DNA of 64,000 nt from Ensifer canadensis. Lineage in GTDB: Bacteria > Pseudomonadota > Alphaproteobacteria > Rhizobiales > Rhizobiaceae. The DNA lies in contig NZ_CP083374.1 of assembly GCF_017488845.2 (NCBI RefSeq), forward strand, positions 777,501 through 841,500, in the 5' to 3' direction. Position numbers and translations under genes: made by a program. The notes beneath the pieces are model-generated. The model had not been told where the DNA came from, made no database searches, and saw nothing but the letters and a program-made list of their open reading frames with translations. Below are positions 44,854-54,079 of this stretch, piece after piece (position 1 is the first letter of the stretch; the number at the start of each line of letters is the position of its first letter).

Positions 44854-45290
44854 TCAGAAGTGGACACCCCGATGATTGATGTCGTCCGCGTAGTCGACGC
44901 CCACGTCGCTTTATCCGGCCACTGCCGAGAAAGTGTCGTTTGAATTTAGCCGAGTCCGGGGCCGCCATCCCCGTCGAAGTCGGGGCCGCCGCCCACCGCG
45001 TCCACCCACGTGGCACTGTCCTCCCGCTCGACATCGACCGGACTCTTACGCCACCGAACTCATCAAGCCGGCCATCCTGATCTTCGAGCAGAGCGAAACC
45101 CCAGAAGTGCGTCACTCCGACGCTGTAGGCCAAGATGCAGCGGGGCGTGTGCGGATCAGCTCTCAGTTCGATGTAGAACACGTCGCCGGCGATATTTTAG
45201 CGATCATACCGTGCCTCAGCCGTCGCATGACGGCGAGACGTCGAGGTTGTCCGAAATGTCGCCGAAATCACCGTCAAAACTGACCAACGA
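44854..45290 (-). pseudogene. Decayed outer-membrane barrel gene, relative of 10451-11242
   Basis: Pieces in three frames follow the order of the intact barrel: FDGDFGDISDNLD (compare SDFGDILKDLD), EARYDR and DVFYIEL (compare EGRYDR, DVIYTKL), EDSATWVDAVGG (compare EDSATWLDAVAG), and finally VGVDYADDINHRGVHF with the terminal F and a stop at 44854. Several indels and one stop have destroyed it. Confidence 0.7.
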
Positions 45291-45338
45291 AAACTAAGTC
45301 ATCTTACCTATATTGGTGCGTCCCAAGCCTTGCCGATT

Positions 45339-45821
45339 TCATCCTTCGGAGTCTTTCGATTCCTTCTTGGCCTGCCCTCTGTCGAGCTTGCCGAACTCGG
45401 TCATGATGCTAACCAGAACGCTGCCCGTCCATCCGAATGTAAACAAGCCCGACACCGCCATGATCGGCCCGATCAAACGCCAACTATCAGGTAGTTTTAC
45501 CGTGCCTTCACCAAGCGTCGTGTAGCTCTCCAGGACGAAGTAGTAGCTGTCCCGCATTGAAGGGATTATCCCCATCATCGATATCGGCGCTGCCCACACG
45601 AGAGTCTCAGCGAAATGAAGGATTGCCAGCGATCCGATCGCGACCGCAAGCAAGAGATTGATACGCCAATGCGGCGTGGTGTTGTTCACGAGAACCCAGG
45701 ACCTGCTGAAACGCCGATTGATCGTGCGAATGCCAACGCCGTGTACCAACATGATCAAAATGACCATGACGGTCCCAAGCGCTATTTCAAGAATTGGGTT
45801 GGGAGCAGATAATTTGTCCAT
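45339..45821 (-). CDS. Two-pass potassium-channel-like protein
   Basis: A 160-residue protein starting MDKLSAPNPILEIALGTVMV. It has an N-terminal helix, a second helix around INLLLAVAIGSLAILHFAETLVWAA, then the pore region YYFVLESYTTLGEGTVKLP and a final helix GPIMAVSGLFTFGWTGSVLVSIM. The selectivity sequence TTLGEG differs from the classical TVGYG, so ion choice is open. The longer upstream frame is rejected since it lacks channel-like sequence. Confidence 0.8.
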   Translation of the reverse strand: MDKLSAPNPILEIALGTVMVILIMLVHGVGIRTINRRFSRSWVLVNNTTPHWRINLLLAVAIGSLAILHFAETLVWAAPISMMGIIPSMRDSYYFVLESYTTLGEGTVKLPDSWRLIGPIMAVSGLFTFGWTGSVLVSIMTEFGKLDRGQAKKESKDSEG

Positions 45822-45927
45822 GGTTATCCAAGGGCAAGGCGCCCGATCCGAATTAGCGAGCGGGCGAGGTTCAAGTGTCGCCAAAAGCCAGAGTTTCGAC
45901 GGCACAGTAGTGAGCGTTGCAAAGTTG

Positions 45928-46737
45928 CTACTTTGGGAACAAGAACGTAACGATTGCACGAACTCCCCAGCCGTCAGGCCCGTTTTCCGGTGATTCCGCC
46001 CAGTAACGCGCGCCCACGCCAAAGCTCACGGGCTGTTCGTCGAACTTTACCACCTTGGAGACCTGAAAGTTAATTGGAACCGACCAGTCATTGGTTTCCC
46101 AGTCATAGGTACTCTCCGTGTTCAAGGAGAAGGTCCAGGCTTCCGGCGTGGTGTAAGAGATGAACGGTTGCAGGAAGGTCGAGCTGACATCCGTTCGGTC
46201 GCTCTGTCCGGCAAACGACCAAACATGGTTTGCCAATATCCCAAAAGTCCAGGGCCCGTCTTGCTTGAGAGCCACTCCGGTCGGCCCCGCGCCCCACTTT
46301 CCGCTTCCAAGCAACTCGTCGGTTGCTGTGGGAATCAGAAACACCGGGCCAACACCCCAGATGATTCCATCGGTTGGCTTGACTGGCGACAGGAAGAAGC
46401 TCTGCAGCGTATCACCGAGGCCGAACTGGCTCCCCGACGGTCCGGCAATGTCGTCTTGCCAGGTCACAGGCAGGATCGTACGGGAAATCAGGTTCCAGTC
46501 TGCATTGAGCGAAATTGGAATTACTGGCTGGATGTTCACCACGGTATGATCGCCGTCGTTCGGTCCGTAGCCCTGATCGTAGTTGAATTGGAATGGAACG
46601 CTGATCAGCGACGCAATTGGGTTTGAGAGCTTCTTCGCTAGCTCCTCGCTGCTGGACTGGGCATGCGCCGATGCGGTGATGGACGTGAGAAGGACGGCGT
46701 AACTCAAGAGTTTCAGCGAACCTGATGCCACAGTCAT
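45928..46737 (-). CDS. Outer-membrane transporter-like beta-barrel protein
   Basis: A 269-residue protein with signal peptide ending in ASAHAQ. The mature part, starting SSSEELAKKLSNPIASLISV then PFQFNYDQGYGPNDGDHTVV, and later VGPVFLIPTATDELLGSGKW and WTFGILANHVWSFAG, matches the family of rhizobial 'transporter' barrels related to phenol-degradation MetA-like proteins. The C-terminus VTFLFPK is strand-like. I place the start at MTVASGSLKLL (46737). It probably forms a passive outer-membrane pore. Confidence 0.82.
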   Translation of the reverse strand: MTVASGSLKLLSYAVLLTSITASAHAQSSSEELAKKLSNPIASLISVPFQFNYDQGYGPNDGDHTVVNIQPVIPISLNADWNLISRTILPVTWQDDIAGPSGSQFGLGDTLQSFFLSPVKPTDGIIWGVGPVFLIPTATDELLGSGKWGAGPTGVALKQDGPWTFGILANHVWSFAGQSDRTDVSSTFLQPFISYTTPEAWTFSLNTESTYDWETNDWSVPINFQVSKVVKFDEQPVSFGVGARYWAESPENGPDGWGVRAIVTFLFPK

Positions 46738-47287
46738 GCTCCTACCTGCGTGTAGTTTCAAACAACCGATGGAGCCATGCAGGAACCCCCCAGATCGCAT
46801 GCTGCAGCCGACGATGATTGAGTCTTGTTTTCGTCGCAAGTGCAGGGCAACCACACACGGCAAAAAAGGTGGGCGGTGACAACCGTTCCACAAATGCAAA
46901 TACTGGCAATTCCACAAGCACCGGGTGGTGCAAATTCCTGCTGTCGCAGCCGCACCTCGTAATTCGCCCGCGGCTTGCGTCGGTCGGAGTTTTATAAGGC
47001 AGGTCATGGCATCGATAGCGTTCGTGAGGCTGCGACCGATGAACGACGCGATCCGAGGTGAGGCAGGCGACCGACGCGCTCGCCGCCGATCGCCCAGTGT
47101 TGCGGTCCTCCGCCGCGGGCGCTCGAAGAACGGAAAAGGGGGATGGGGGCCTTTTTAAACGCGGAAATCTGTTCTGGGCAGACGATCCAGAGTCTACGGC
47201 GATGTTGCCGTGCTGCTTCAGCAATGCTGCAGATGCCGTATTCGACGAGGTAGGCCCCGCTGATGTAGCGGGGCCATGATCTAAGTC
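46738..47287. other. 550-base spacer with a hairpin at 47253-47275
   Basis: GGCCCCGCT-GATGT-AGCGGGGCC is a perfect nine-base stem just downstream of the DUF736 gene, a likely transcription end for it although no T run follows. The rest shows no gene. Confidence 0.45.
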
Positions 47288-47596
47288 TCAGTCCCGGTTC
47301 AACCGCGACCAGATGAGCTTGAGGTCAACTTCGCCTTCGACCTCTGCAAGTGTGGCGTAGATCGGGGCTGAGAAGCTCGGGTCGTCGAGCTTCACCGAAA
47401 GATAGTCGCGGCCCTGATCGGAGGTCTTCTGCCAGGCCGCGCCCAGTTCGACGTTACCGGCGTAGATGCGGAAATGCGGCCCCTTGTCGGAGGGGTTCTC
47501 GACCCTGGCAATGCGAGCCTTGACGTTGAGTGCGAGGGTGCGGATTGAGCCGTTGAAGCCGTTTTCGGTGGAGGTGAAGGTGCCAATGGTTGCCAT
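47288..47596 (-). CDS. DUF736-family protein
   Basis: A 102-residue protein that is a complete DUF736: [20 protein letters not shown] at the N-terminus, [20 protein letters not shown] and [25 protein letters not shown] precedes the ATG. This family is typical of plasmids and integrative elements of alphaproteobacteria, often near conjugation genes. Function unknown. Confidence 0.93.
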   Translation of the reverse strand: MATIGTFTSTENGFNGSIRTLALNVKARIARVENPSDKGPHFRIYAGNVELGAAWQKTSDQGRDYLSVKLDDPSFSAPIYATLAEVEGEVDLKLIWSRLNRD

Positions 47597-48099
47597 TGTC
47601 GTGTTCCTTTTCGCTGTGTCGGGCCGCACCATTGCGGCCTCGATGGCTGTCGCAAGGACCGGGGACGATTGGTCCGCACCCATAGGGCCGCAATGGAATG
47701 GAGGGCGGCAAGTCGCAGTTTTGTTAGTGCGCGAGGAATGGCGGCGCAGCTGACAGGGGTAAGAAAACTGCGACTTGCCGTTGCGGAAGGACGATCGAGG
47801 CGCAGCCGATCTTCGGTCAGACACGCCTCATCGAGCCCGCCGAGGGAGCGCTGTCACCAGTGGGTGAGAGGGACATGGCAATCGCACCTCTGACGAATGG
47901 AGCCTCCCGATCGGTGTCGTAGGTTCAATCCATTTCCGCAGGCCGCGATGTTCCGCGAGTACGGTATCTAACACCTGATGGGACGGTTGCATCCAACAGG
48001 CCTAACGAAAACGTTCAGTCGCGACTGGTCGCCTGGAGGGAGGTGATGTCAGGCAAAGTCGATTATCGATGGCCCACGCCAGTGAACTTGCCGCGAAGT
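47597..48099. other. 503-base spacer, no gene seen
   Basis: It separates the DUF736 gene from the end of the exporter gene. No convincing coding frame, RNA gene or repeat is visible. Confidence 0.45.
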
Positions 48100-48996
48100 T
48101 CAGGATTTTTGTAGCATTGGGAACACCATTCCAAATGTAATGGCAGCGATAGCAACGAACTGGGGAAGGGTCAGCATTTCCTCGAGCACTGCCATCCCGA
48201 CCACACACGTCGTCACTGGAATGCACGGCATGAACAGCGAGGCCTCTCGCGGGCCAAGTTGATGAACCGTATAAGTATAGAGCACGATCGCAACCGCACC
48301 GGCAAGGAAGCCCTGGATCACGAATTGCGTCGCAATCTCGGCTATGGAGGCAGCTGCGAAACCACTCGGCGCCACGATGTACAACAGGGGCAGCGGCAAG
48401 CAGGAGAAGAGAACAGCGGCGATCGCCGCCGTTCTCGCGTCAACGGACCAGAACCTCACCAGCACCGCATAGAGCGCGAACATGATCCCCGATCCCGCAA
48501 AGAGCAGATCGCCGCGCAGGGTGTCGCCTGTCTTTAGGGCTGCGGGGGAAACGAACAGAAGCAGTCCGCCGATGATCGCGACCATGCCGATGATGCGCGC
48601 GCGGGAAACCTTGTCCTTGAACACGAGACGCGAGAGCAGGAACGAGAAGAAGACGATGGAGGCGGGAGACAGGGCTGCGGCATGGGCGGCCGGGGCGTGC
48701 GTAAGCCCCTGATTGATGATCAGGGTGTAAGGCAATCCCACGAGCAGTGCCAGCAGACCGGCTTTGCGCCAGCCTAACAGCCTCAGCTTTGCCGTGCCGG
48801 TCTTCCATAGCACCGGCAGGAAGACGAAAAGAGCGCCAGCAAACCGTAAGCCGACGATATCGGCGGCGGTCAGATGTTCGCGCAAGCTGAAGCGGGCGGC
48901 CACGAATTGCACGGTGGTAATCGCGACGAATGCTGCCCCTGCTATAACAGCCATCCGCTTGCTGCCGTCACTGTCTGCGAGGATCGAAATACGCAC
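48100..48996 (-). CDS. EamA-family (DMT) permease
   Basis: A 298-residue inner-membrane transporter with ten hydrophobic segments in two EamA repeats (VGLRFAGALFVFLPVLW in the first, SGIMFALYAVLVRFWSVDAR opening the second). I choose the GTG at 48996, since GGAGG lies five bases upstream, in front of MAVIAGAAFVAITT. Members export amino acids or other metabolites. The Lrp-type regulator transcribed divergently from 49155 is its likely controller. Confidence 0.9.
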   Translation of the reverse strand: MRISILADSDGSKRMAVIAGAAFVAITTVQFVAARFSLREHLTAADIVGLRFAGALFVFLPVLWKTGTAKLRLLGWRKAGLLALLVGLPYTLIINQGLTHAPAAHAAALSPASIVFFSFLLSRLVFKDKVSRARIIGMVAIIGGLLLFVSPAALKTGDTLRGDLLFAGSGIMFALYAVLVRFWSVDARTAAIAAVLFSCLPLPLLYIVAPSGFAAASIAEIATQFVIQGFLAGAVAIVLYTYTVHQLGPREASLFMPCIPVTTCVVGMAVLEEMLTLPQFVAIAAITFGMVFPMLQKS

Positions 48997-49154
48997 TCTT
49001 GCCTCCGTAAGGGCAGGGGACCCGGCCTGGCCATTGGCAGGCGACCGAATGTACCGGGAAACAACGGTCACATCGTATTGCTCAAGCGTGCGTGTCTGAA
49101 TATACTTATTTCGTGATTTAGAAGTGAATATGGCTCAACTTTGGATAAAGCTGC

Positions 49155-49628
49155 GTGAAACAAGAAGCTGCCGAACTCGACGCAATCGACCGCAACCTGC
49201 TGAGGCTGCTGCAGGAAGACGGTCGTCGTACTACGCTCGAATTGGCGAACCGGGTCGGCTTGTCGCCGACCGGGGCGAGCCAGCGCCTCAAACGGCTGTT
49301 CCGGGAGGGTTATGTAAAAGCCGTCAGGGCGATCCTTGATCCGCAGAAGGTTGGCCGGGGAACAGTGGTGTTCATTCAGGTCCGCCTCGATCACACCGCT
49401 CCGCACATTTTCGAGCGGTTCGCCGAGGCAATCTCAAATGCATCGGAAGTTCTGGAATGCCACATGGTCATCGGCGGCTTCGACTATCTCGTCAAAGCGA
49501 GAATTGCCGACATGACGATGTTTCAGGACTTTCTGGAGCGGGTGATATTGCCTTTACCCGGTGTAAGGGAGACCCATACCTACGCATCCGTTGCAGATGT
49601 AAAGCCTGATGCCCTGTTGCCGATTTGA
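49155..49628 (+). CDS. Lrp/AsnC-family regulator
   Basis: A 157-residue regulator with a GTG start. The N-terminal helix-turn-helix is LDAIDRNLLRLLQEDGRRTT and ANRVGLSPTGASQRLKRL; the C-terminal ligand-binding (RAM) domain ends in LPGVRETHTYASVADV. It probably responds to an amino acid and controls the divergent EamA exporter. The 158-base spacer between them would hold the operators. Confidence 0.92.
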   Translation: MKQEAAELDAIDRNLLRLLQEDGRRTTLELANRVGLSPTGASQRLKRLFREGYVKAVRAILDPQKVGRGTVVFIQVRLDHTAPHIFERFAEAISNASEVLECHMVIGGFDYLVKARIADMTMFQDFLERVILPLPGVRETHTYASVADVKPDALLPI

Positions 49629-49902
49629 GGCTTTAACGCAGGACTTCCAACTAGAAACCGGCCAGCATCGAGCAGGGCAAATCGCGCGAGTGCCGATGAA
49701 CTGCGATCCCAACCCTTCCAATCGGTGCGCTTGTCTGAGCGGCGGTTTATGGACCTCGACACAAGACCGGCAAACTGCACCAAAATGTCCAACCGTTCTT
49801 GGCGGGGCCCCACGCAGCGAAAATTAGCGAAGGAGGCGGCCTCTGCTGTAGCGACCTTTGCGCGTCTAAAGACGCGCTGGTAGCTCGCTCCTTCGCTTCC
49901 TT
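49629..49902. other. Spacer with hairpin at 49860-49877
   Basis: GCGCGTCT-AA-AGACGCGC is a perfect eight-base stem about 25 bases past the ardC stop on the minus strand, probably the end of the ardC transcript. No gene is seen. Confidence 0.45.
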
Positions 49903-50784
49903 TCAGTCTGGGAGAGCCAGCAGGTAATCGCTGGCCTCGGACGCTTTGCTGGCGGCGGTGATGAACGCCTTGCGGTCGCCCTTCAGGATCTTGATCCAGC
50001 TGGCAAGATACTTGGCATGATCGGCGCGAGGCTCGGCCGAAACGCCCAGGCGGGCGCAGAGGAACGCTGCGCCCAGTTCGGCAACCAGCTCTTCGGCGGC
50101 ATAGGCATCATCGCCAAAGCGCTTGCCAAACTCGCGCTTGAGCCGTGGTCCGCTCCAGTGGGTCAGCTCGTGAAGAACGACGCCGTAAAATGCCTCGGTG
50201 GCGCTGCTGGTGGACGTGCCGGTGAACAGGTGTTGCGGCGGCAGCACGATTTCGTCGGTGCTGGGCCGGTAGAAGGCGTTTGCGCCTTCGTGGCGGATTT
50301 TCGCGCCACTCGCAGTGATGAGGGCATCGGCCGTTTCGATCGGGGACACCTGATTGTGCTCGGGCGCGCGAGCCTTCTCGGGTTGGTAGCCATCGAGCTG
50401 AGCGACGTTGAACACCCAGCTGAGGCGGGCACAGGGAATGCGGCGGCCATTCTCGTCTTCGGCGTCGATGTCGCCGACTTCGTCGCCCTGGCGCTCGAGC
50501 ATTTTGAACCAGATGACCGGGGTGCCTTTTTCGCCCTTGCGGACGCTTGCGCCGTTTTCGGACCACTGCTTGAAGGTCGCCCATTGATTTTCCGCGTAGC
50601 CGGCCTCGTTTGCGGCGACCCACAGCATGACGACGTTGGTGCCGCGGTATTCGTGACCTGACACGGCGTTGACCGGCATGGTCAGCGACGGGCCGACCCA
50701 GGGACGCTCGCAGGGTCCGCAGGTTTCGAGGGCTTGGAGAATGGTATCGGTGATGATCTGATAGGTGTCGCGCTTGGTGTGCAT
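49903..50784 (-). CDS. ardC: ArdC-type antirestriction protein
   Basis: A 293-residue protein starting MHTKRDTYQIITDTILQALE with AAGGAG upstream. The N-terminal ssDNA-binding domain shows RPWVGPSLTMPVNAVSGHEY and RGTNVVMLWVAA, then WATFKQWSENGASVRKGEKG. The C-terminal zincin-like metallopeptidase has VVLHELTHWSGPRLKREFG (HExxH) and a downstream glutamate in YAAEELVAELGAAFL. ArdC proteins travel on conjugative plasmids and protect incoming DNA from restriction. All key residues are present. Confidence 0.95.
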   Translation of the reverse strand: MHTKRDTYQIITDTILQALETCGPCERPWVGPSLTMPVNAVSGHEYRGTNVVMLWVAANEAGYAENQWATFKQWSENGASVRKGEKGTPVIWFKMLERQGDEVGDIDAEDENGRRIPCARLSWVFNVAQLDGYQPEKARAPEHNQVSPIETADALITASGAKIRHEGANAFYRPSTDEIVLPPQHLFTGTSTSSATEAFYGVVLHELTHWSGPRLKREFGKRFGDDAYAAEELVAELGAAFLCARLGVSAEPRADHAKYLASWIKILKGDRKAFITAASKASEASDYLLALPD

Positions 50785-51467
50785 GGTGTGGCTCCTTTCT
50801 GGACCGCCTGAGCGGCGGGAGCTTCCAGCAGCGCAAGGCCATAAGCGGCGCATGCACCCGCAGGGCCGAAACGGACGTGAAGGAGGGCTTGCCCTTGCTT
50901 GCACCGCGGCCTGTAGCAGCCTGCTCCCCTACGCCGCGCCGGTCCCTGGAAGAGCCGATTGCCATGCCTCGCGCGATCGCCGGATTATTGCCGGGCTCCG
51001 TCGCCTCGTCTGCGGGCTTGCGGATCGCGTGAGGATAACCGGAAGAGGCAAAGCCGGTCGGGTCAGGCCCACGAATGCGCATTGAGGCGACAGTTGCTGC
51101 GGATTTCCGCAGGCCCCGCGCGAAATGGCGACCTGGTGGTGGTCGGGCGCATTGTCAGAGCGAAACCCCATGATTGGTTGCGACGCGGCGGGGGAGGGGG
51201 CGCGCAAGTGCCGGTAGAGGATGAAGCCGCTGCGGCCGCCGGAGAGTGTTTATGCTCAGGATGGCGACGAGAAAGGCTGCCCGCGGGCGTCCCCGGGCTA
51301 ATCGCGTGAATAACGGTGGCGTGGGATCAGAACAGCGTGAGCTAGCTCCGCTTGATCGCCTATTGAGATCTGCGCACGACAGTTGATACCGGATCAAGAG
51401 CCGGTTGCTTTCCGTTCAACGGGGAGGTGCGCAGGCCAATCCATGCGGTCGCATTCGATGTCGGAAG
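50785..51467. other. 683-base spacer, no recognisable gene
   Basis: GC-rich sequence upstream of ardC. A plus-strand frame to 51309 (ISAGPARNGDLVVVGRIVRA) has protein-like composition but no start signal or family. The ardC promoter must lie at its left end. Confidence 0.4.
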
Positions 51468-52451
51468 TTACTCCACAAATTCGACAGAGACGCCTGGTTC
51501 GACCATCGCGGCCAATTCCTCTACATCCCAGTTTGCAAGGCGCACGCAACCATGCGAACCGACCTTATCGATAAGGGCAGGCTCCGGTGTCCCGTGGATG
51601 CCGTATGTCGGCTTCGAAAGATCGATCCATACGGTGCCAACTGGCCCATTTGGCCCACTGGGTATTGTCAGAATTTTTCTGTTGTCGCCCTGCTTGAAGT
51701 TGATCTTGGGGTTGTAGACATAGGTAGGCATTCGCGCCACGCCCTTGACTTTGTGCTTACCCGACGGTGCAGGTGTCTCGGAACTGCCGATGGTTGCTGG
51801 ATAGACTGCCAATAGGGTGCCGTCTTCGCCATAGGCATAGAGATGTGCCGTCCGTCTGTTGGCCTCGATCCGTTTGACCTTCCCGGCCTTGGGCGGGCCT
51901 GGCATCGTTACCGATATCGTTTCTCCGGCGGCAAAGGACGCTTGCGGGTTGAGCGTCGTGATCAAGTCGATGTCCATATGAAAGCGCTCGGACAACTTCT
52001 CCGCCACGCTCGTATAACCGAGGTGATCCATCCGGGCTTTTTCACCATAGTCCGCCGGGATCGATTGAACCAGGCCGGTCGTATCTGCCGCGGTGATCTT
52101 GTAGCTCTGAACGACCGGGGCATTGTTGTTGAGACGAGTGATAACTTCCGGATCGAGCTTGCCATCGGAGGGTAGCCCATTCATCGCCTCGAAGCCTGCG
52201 ATCGCTTTGCTGACATTCTCGCCGAAATACCCGTCGATCACGCCTGGGGAGGCGCCGGCACGGTCCAAAAGCACCTGAAGTTGCACAATGGCAGGATCCG
52301 GATTGTCCGGACGCGTCGATGACGTTTCGGCTGTTGGAATAGAATAGAGCGACGCCGTATTGATTGTCTCTGGCAAAAGTTCGAAACTCATGGCGGGGCC
52401 GCAGATCAGTGTTGATATCGTAAGTGCTGTAACAAATTCGTTTCTGTTCAT
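51468..52451 (-). CDS. Exported L,D-transpeptidase (YkuD) with peptidoglycan-binding domain
   Basis: A 327-residue protein with signal peptide MNRNEFVTALTISTLICGPA and GGAAGG upstream of the ATG. Residues about 50-105 form a peptidoglycan-binding domain (LQVLLDRAGASPGVIDGYFG, AIAGFEAMNGL). The catalytic domain has YGIHGTPEP and SHGCVRLANWDVEEL, with the histidines and the nucleophilic cysteine of the YkuD family. It makes 3-3 peptidoglycan cross-links or attaches proteins to the wall. Confidence 0.94.
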   Translation of the reverse strand: MNRNEFVTALTISTLICGPAMSFELLPETINTASLYSIPTAETSSTRPDNPDPAIVQLQVLLDRAGASPGVIDGYFGENVSKAIAGFEAMNGLPSDGKLDPEVITRLNNNAPVVQSYKITAADTTGLVQSIPADYGEKARMDHLGYTSVAEKLSERFHMDIDLITTLNPQASFAAGETISVTMPGPPKAGKVKRIEANRRTAHLYAYGEDGTLLAVYPATIGSSETPAPSGKHKVKGVARMPTYVYNPKINFKQGDNRKILTIPSGPNGPVGTVWIDLSKPTYGIHGTPEPALIDKVGSHGCVRLANWDVEELAAMVEPGVSVEFVE

Positions 52452-52754
52452 GGCCTTCCAACGAGCGTCCACATGTATTGTTCCAAATCGACGCCCCGGC
52501 CGGGAAGATAACGATCGGAAGTCTTGGACATGCGAGTGATCTGCAGATTGGTGATGGGTGTGCCGGTGATGCCGTGGAAGGCTCTGGATGCGGTACAAAC
52601 ATGATCTCGGCACCCTATATGGGATCTGACATGCCCGGTTGGGGACGCTCATTGCGGCTGTTGAAACACCGCGCATACGTTTAGGCGGGAGCCATGGGGT
52701 TGCAGAAAAACAGCCTAGCGTCGTCAAACCGGAATTCTTGCATCGGAGGTGTAT
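52452..52754. other. Divergent spacer between L,D-transpeptidase and DUF2188 genes
   Basis: About 300 bases with no coding frame of note. It must carry both promoters; a GGAGGT ribosome site for the DUF2188 gene is at its right end. Confidence 0.4.
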
Positions 52755-53027
52755 ATGACGAAAGCGAGATACGAGGTTGTCCCCCATGACGGTGGTTGGG
52801 CGTACAAGTCGGGCGATGTCTTCTCGGAAACTTTCCCCTCTCATGACGATGCTCTTGAAGCCGCGCGCATAGCCGCTCAAGAACACCAAAGCGCGGGGAA
52901 AGACGCGGAAATCGAGTATCAAGACCGAACCGGGCATTGGCACCAGGAACACGCTGACGGCGAAGATCGGCCCGACACCGAAGTCGTCGATGACGGCAAC
53001 CATCCAACGGGGCACGAAACCTCATAG
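52755..53027 (+). CDS. DUF2188-family small protein
   Basis: A 90-residue protein starting MTKARYEVVPHDGGWAYKSG, with GGAGGT at good distance. SETFPSHDDALEAARIAAQE follows, the complete DUF2188 motif, with a histidine- and acid-rich tail. Function unknown; common in rhizobia as a stress-related small protein. Confidence 0.88.
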   Translation: MTKARYEVVPHDGGWAYKSGDVFSETFPSHDDALEAARIAAQEHQSAGKDAEIEYQDRTGHWHQEHADGEDRPDTEVVDDGNHPTGHETS

Positions 53028-53157
53028 CTGGTGGAACCAGCGGCATAAATATTTAGCGCGCCCATCGAAGCTATGCGGATAGCCGGCTAAGAACTTGGGT
53101 ACACTGGACATCTGCCTCATAGAGGTGTGTTCCCAACGCACTATGCCGGCGGCAGCG

Positions 53158-53676
53158 CTATTCCTGACGCGTCAGGATGAAGAAATAGGGCCGAGGGTCA
53201 CGGTGGGCCGACATCATTCCAAACAACTGATCGTCGCCCATCCGTCGAAATCGGTCCGTGATTGGCTGCCGGTCATAGACCATGGCTGCTGAACGTATTC
53301 CTTCGAAGTCCTGCATCTCGAGGGTAGCGGTTGGCCCACACGCCCGCAGGGGGCGTTGCAGGAATCGAAAACAATGACGAGCCAAGCGGGTGCGCCCGAT
53401 TGACCCCAGGCGCAATGTCAATCCCAGCGGGATATAGGCCGGATCGAGCGCGACCAGTCGATTGGGACCGAACTGAAACAAAAGTGCATCGGCGCGAAGG
53501 TTCGGATGAAAGCGCTTGCCAAACCAGCCGAGGTTTTCAAGAACCCCATCCAAGGGATGGCCTGTTGGCAATCCAGAGCCGCGCCACAGGCCAGCGAGTT
53601 CGCGCCTATAGGCGGGTGGGAGTTCGCGAAAGCGTTCGAGGGCTTCCACGGTGGTAATCGGCGAGAGATCAATCAT
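53158..53676 (-). CDS. GXWXG/DUF4334-family protein
   Basis: A 172-residue protein with an N-terminal GXWXG domain (LAGLWRGSGLPTGHPLDGVL then LGWFGKRF) and a C-terminal DUF4334 domain (AAMVYDRQPITDRFRRMGDD). The pair forms a small barrel fold of unknown ligand. The start MIDLSPITTVEALERF is preferred over a longer frame to 53715; no clear ribosome site. Confidence 0.88.
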   Translation of the reverse strand: MIDLSPITTVEALERFRELPPAYRRELAGLWRGSGLPTGHPLDGVLENLGWFGKRFHPNLRADALLFQFGPNRLVALDPAYIPLGLTLRLGSIGRTRLARHCFRFLQRPLRACGPTATLEMQDFEGIRSAAMVYDRQPITDRFRRMGDDQLFGMMSAHRDPRPYFFILTRQE

Positions 53677-54079
53677 AGCATTTTGTTGGCAGAGACATTC
53701 TATCACAGGATACACGAGTGCGTGGTTTCATGGTCACAGGTTACCTTCTGTCGGGTGGTAGCCGTGAACCATAAAAGATGACCTCCAAGAAGGGTCGCTC
53801 ATCTTGCACACGATCCGGAGGGATTAAGTTCTGGATCGTTTTTGCGCGTGCACTACTGAAAGCGCGGCACATCAAAATTGTTCCCGTCCCTAACCGGCGC
53901 GCGTGGTTCTCTGCCTTAACGGCCGGCGCGTGCTTTCGATGATACCAGCGCGCCGAAGGATAACCAACAGGCGCCAAAGGCGTACCTCCATGGTCCAGGC
54001 GTCGATCCTCTGCTCCCTCAACGACTACGCTCCCCCCACCAGGGCCTCTCCCACGCAGGCTGACGCAGCGCTCGTTGTG
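53677..54079. other. 403-base spacer, no recognisable gene
   Basis: A plus-strand frame near 53778 (TSKKGRSSCTRSGGIKFW) ends quickly and lacks family similarity. Nothing else is visible. Confidence 0.4.
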
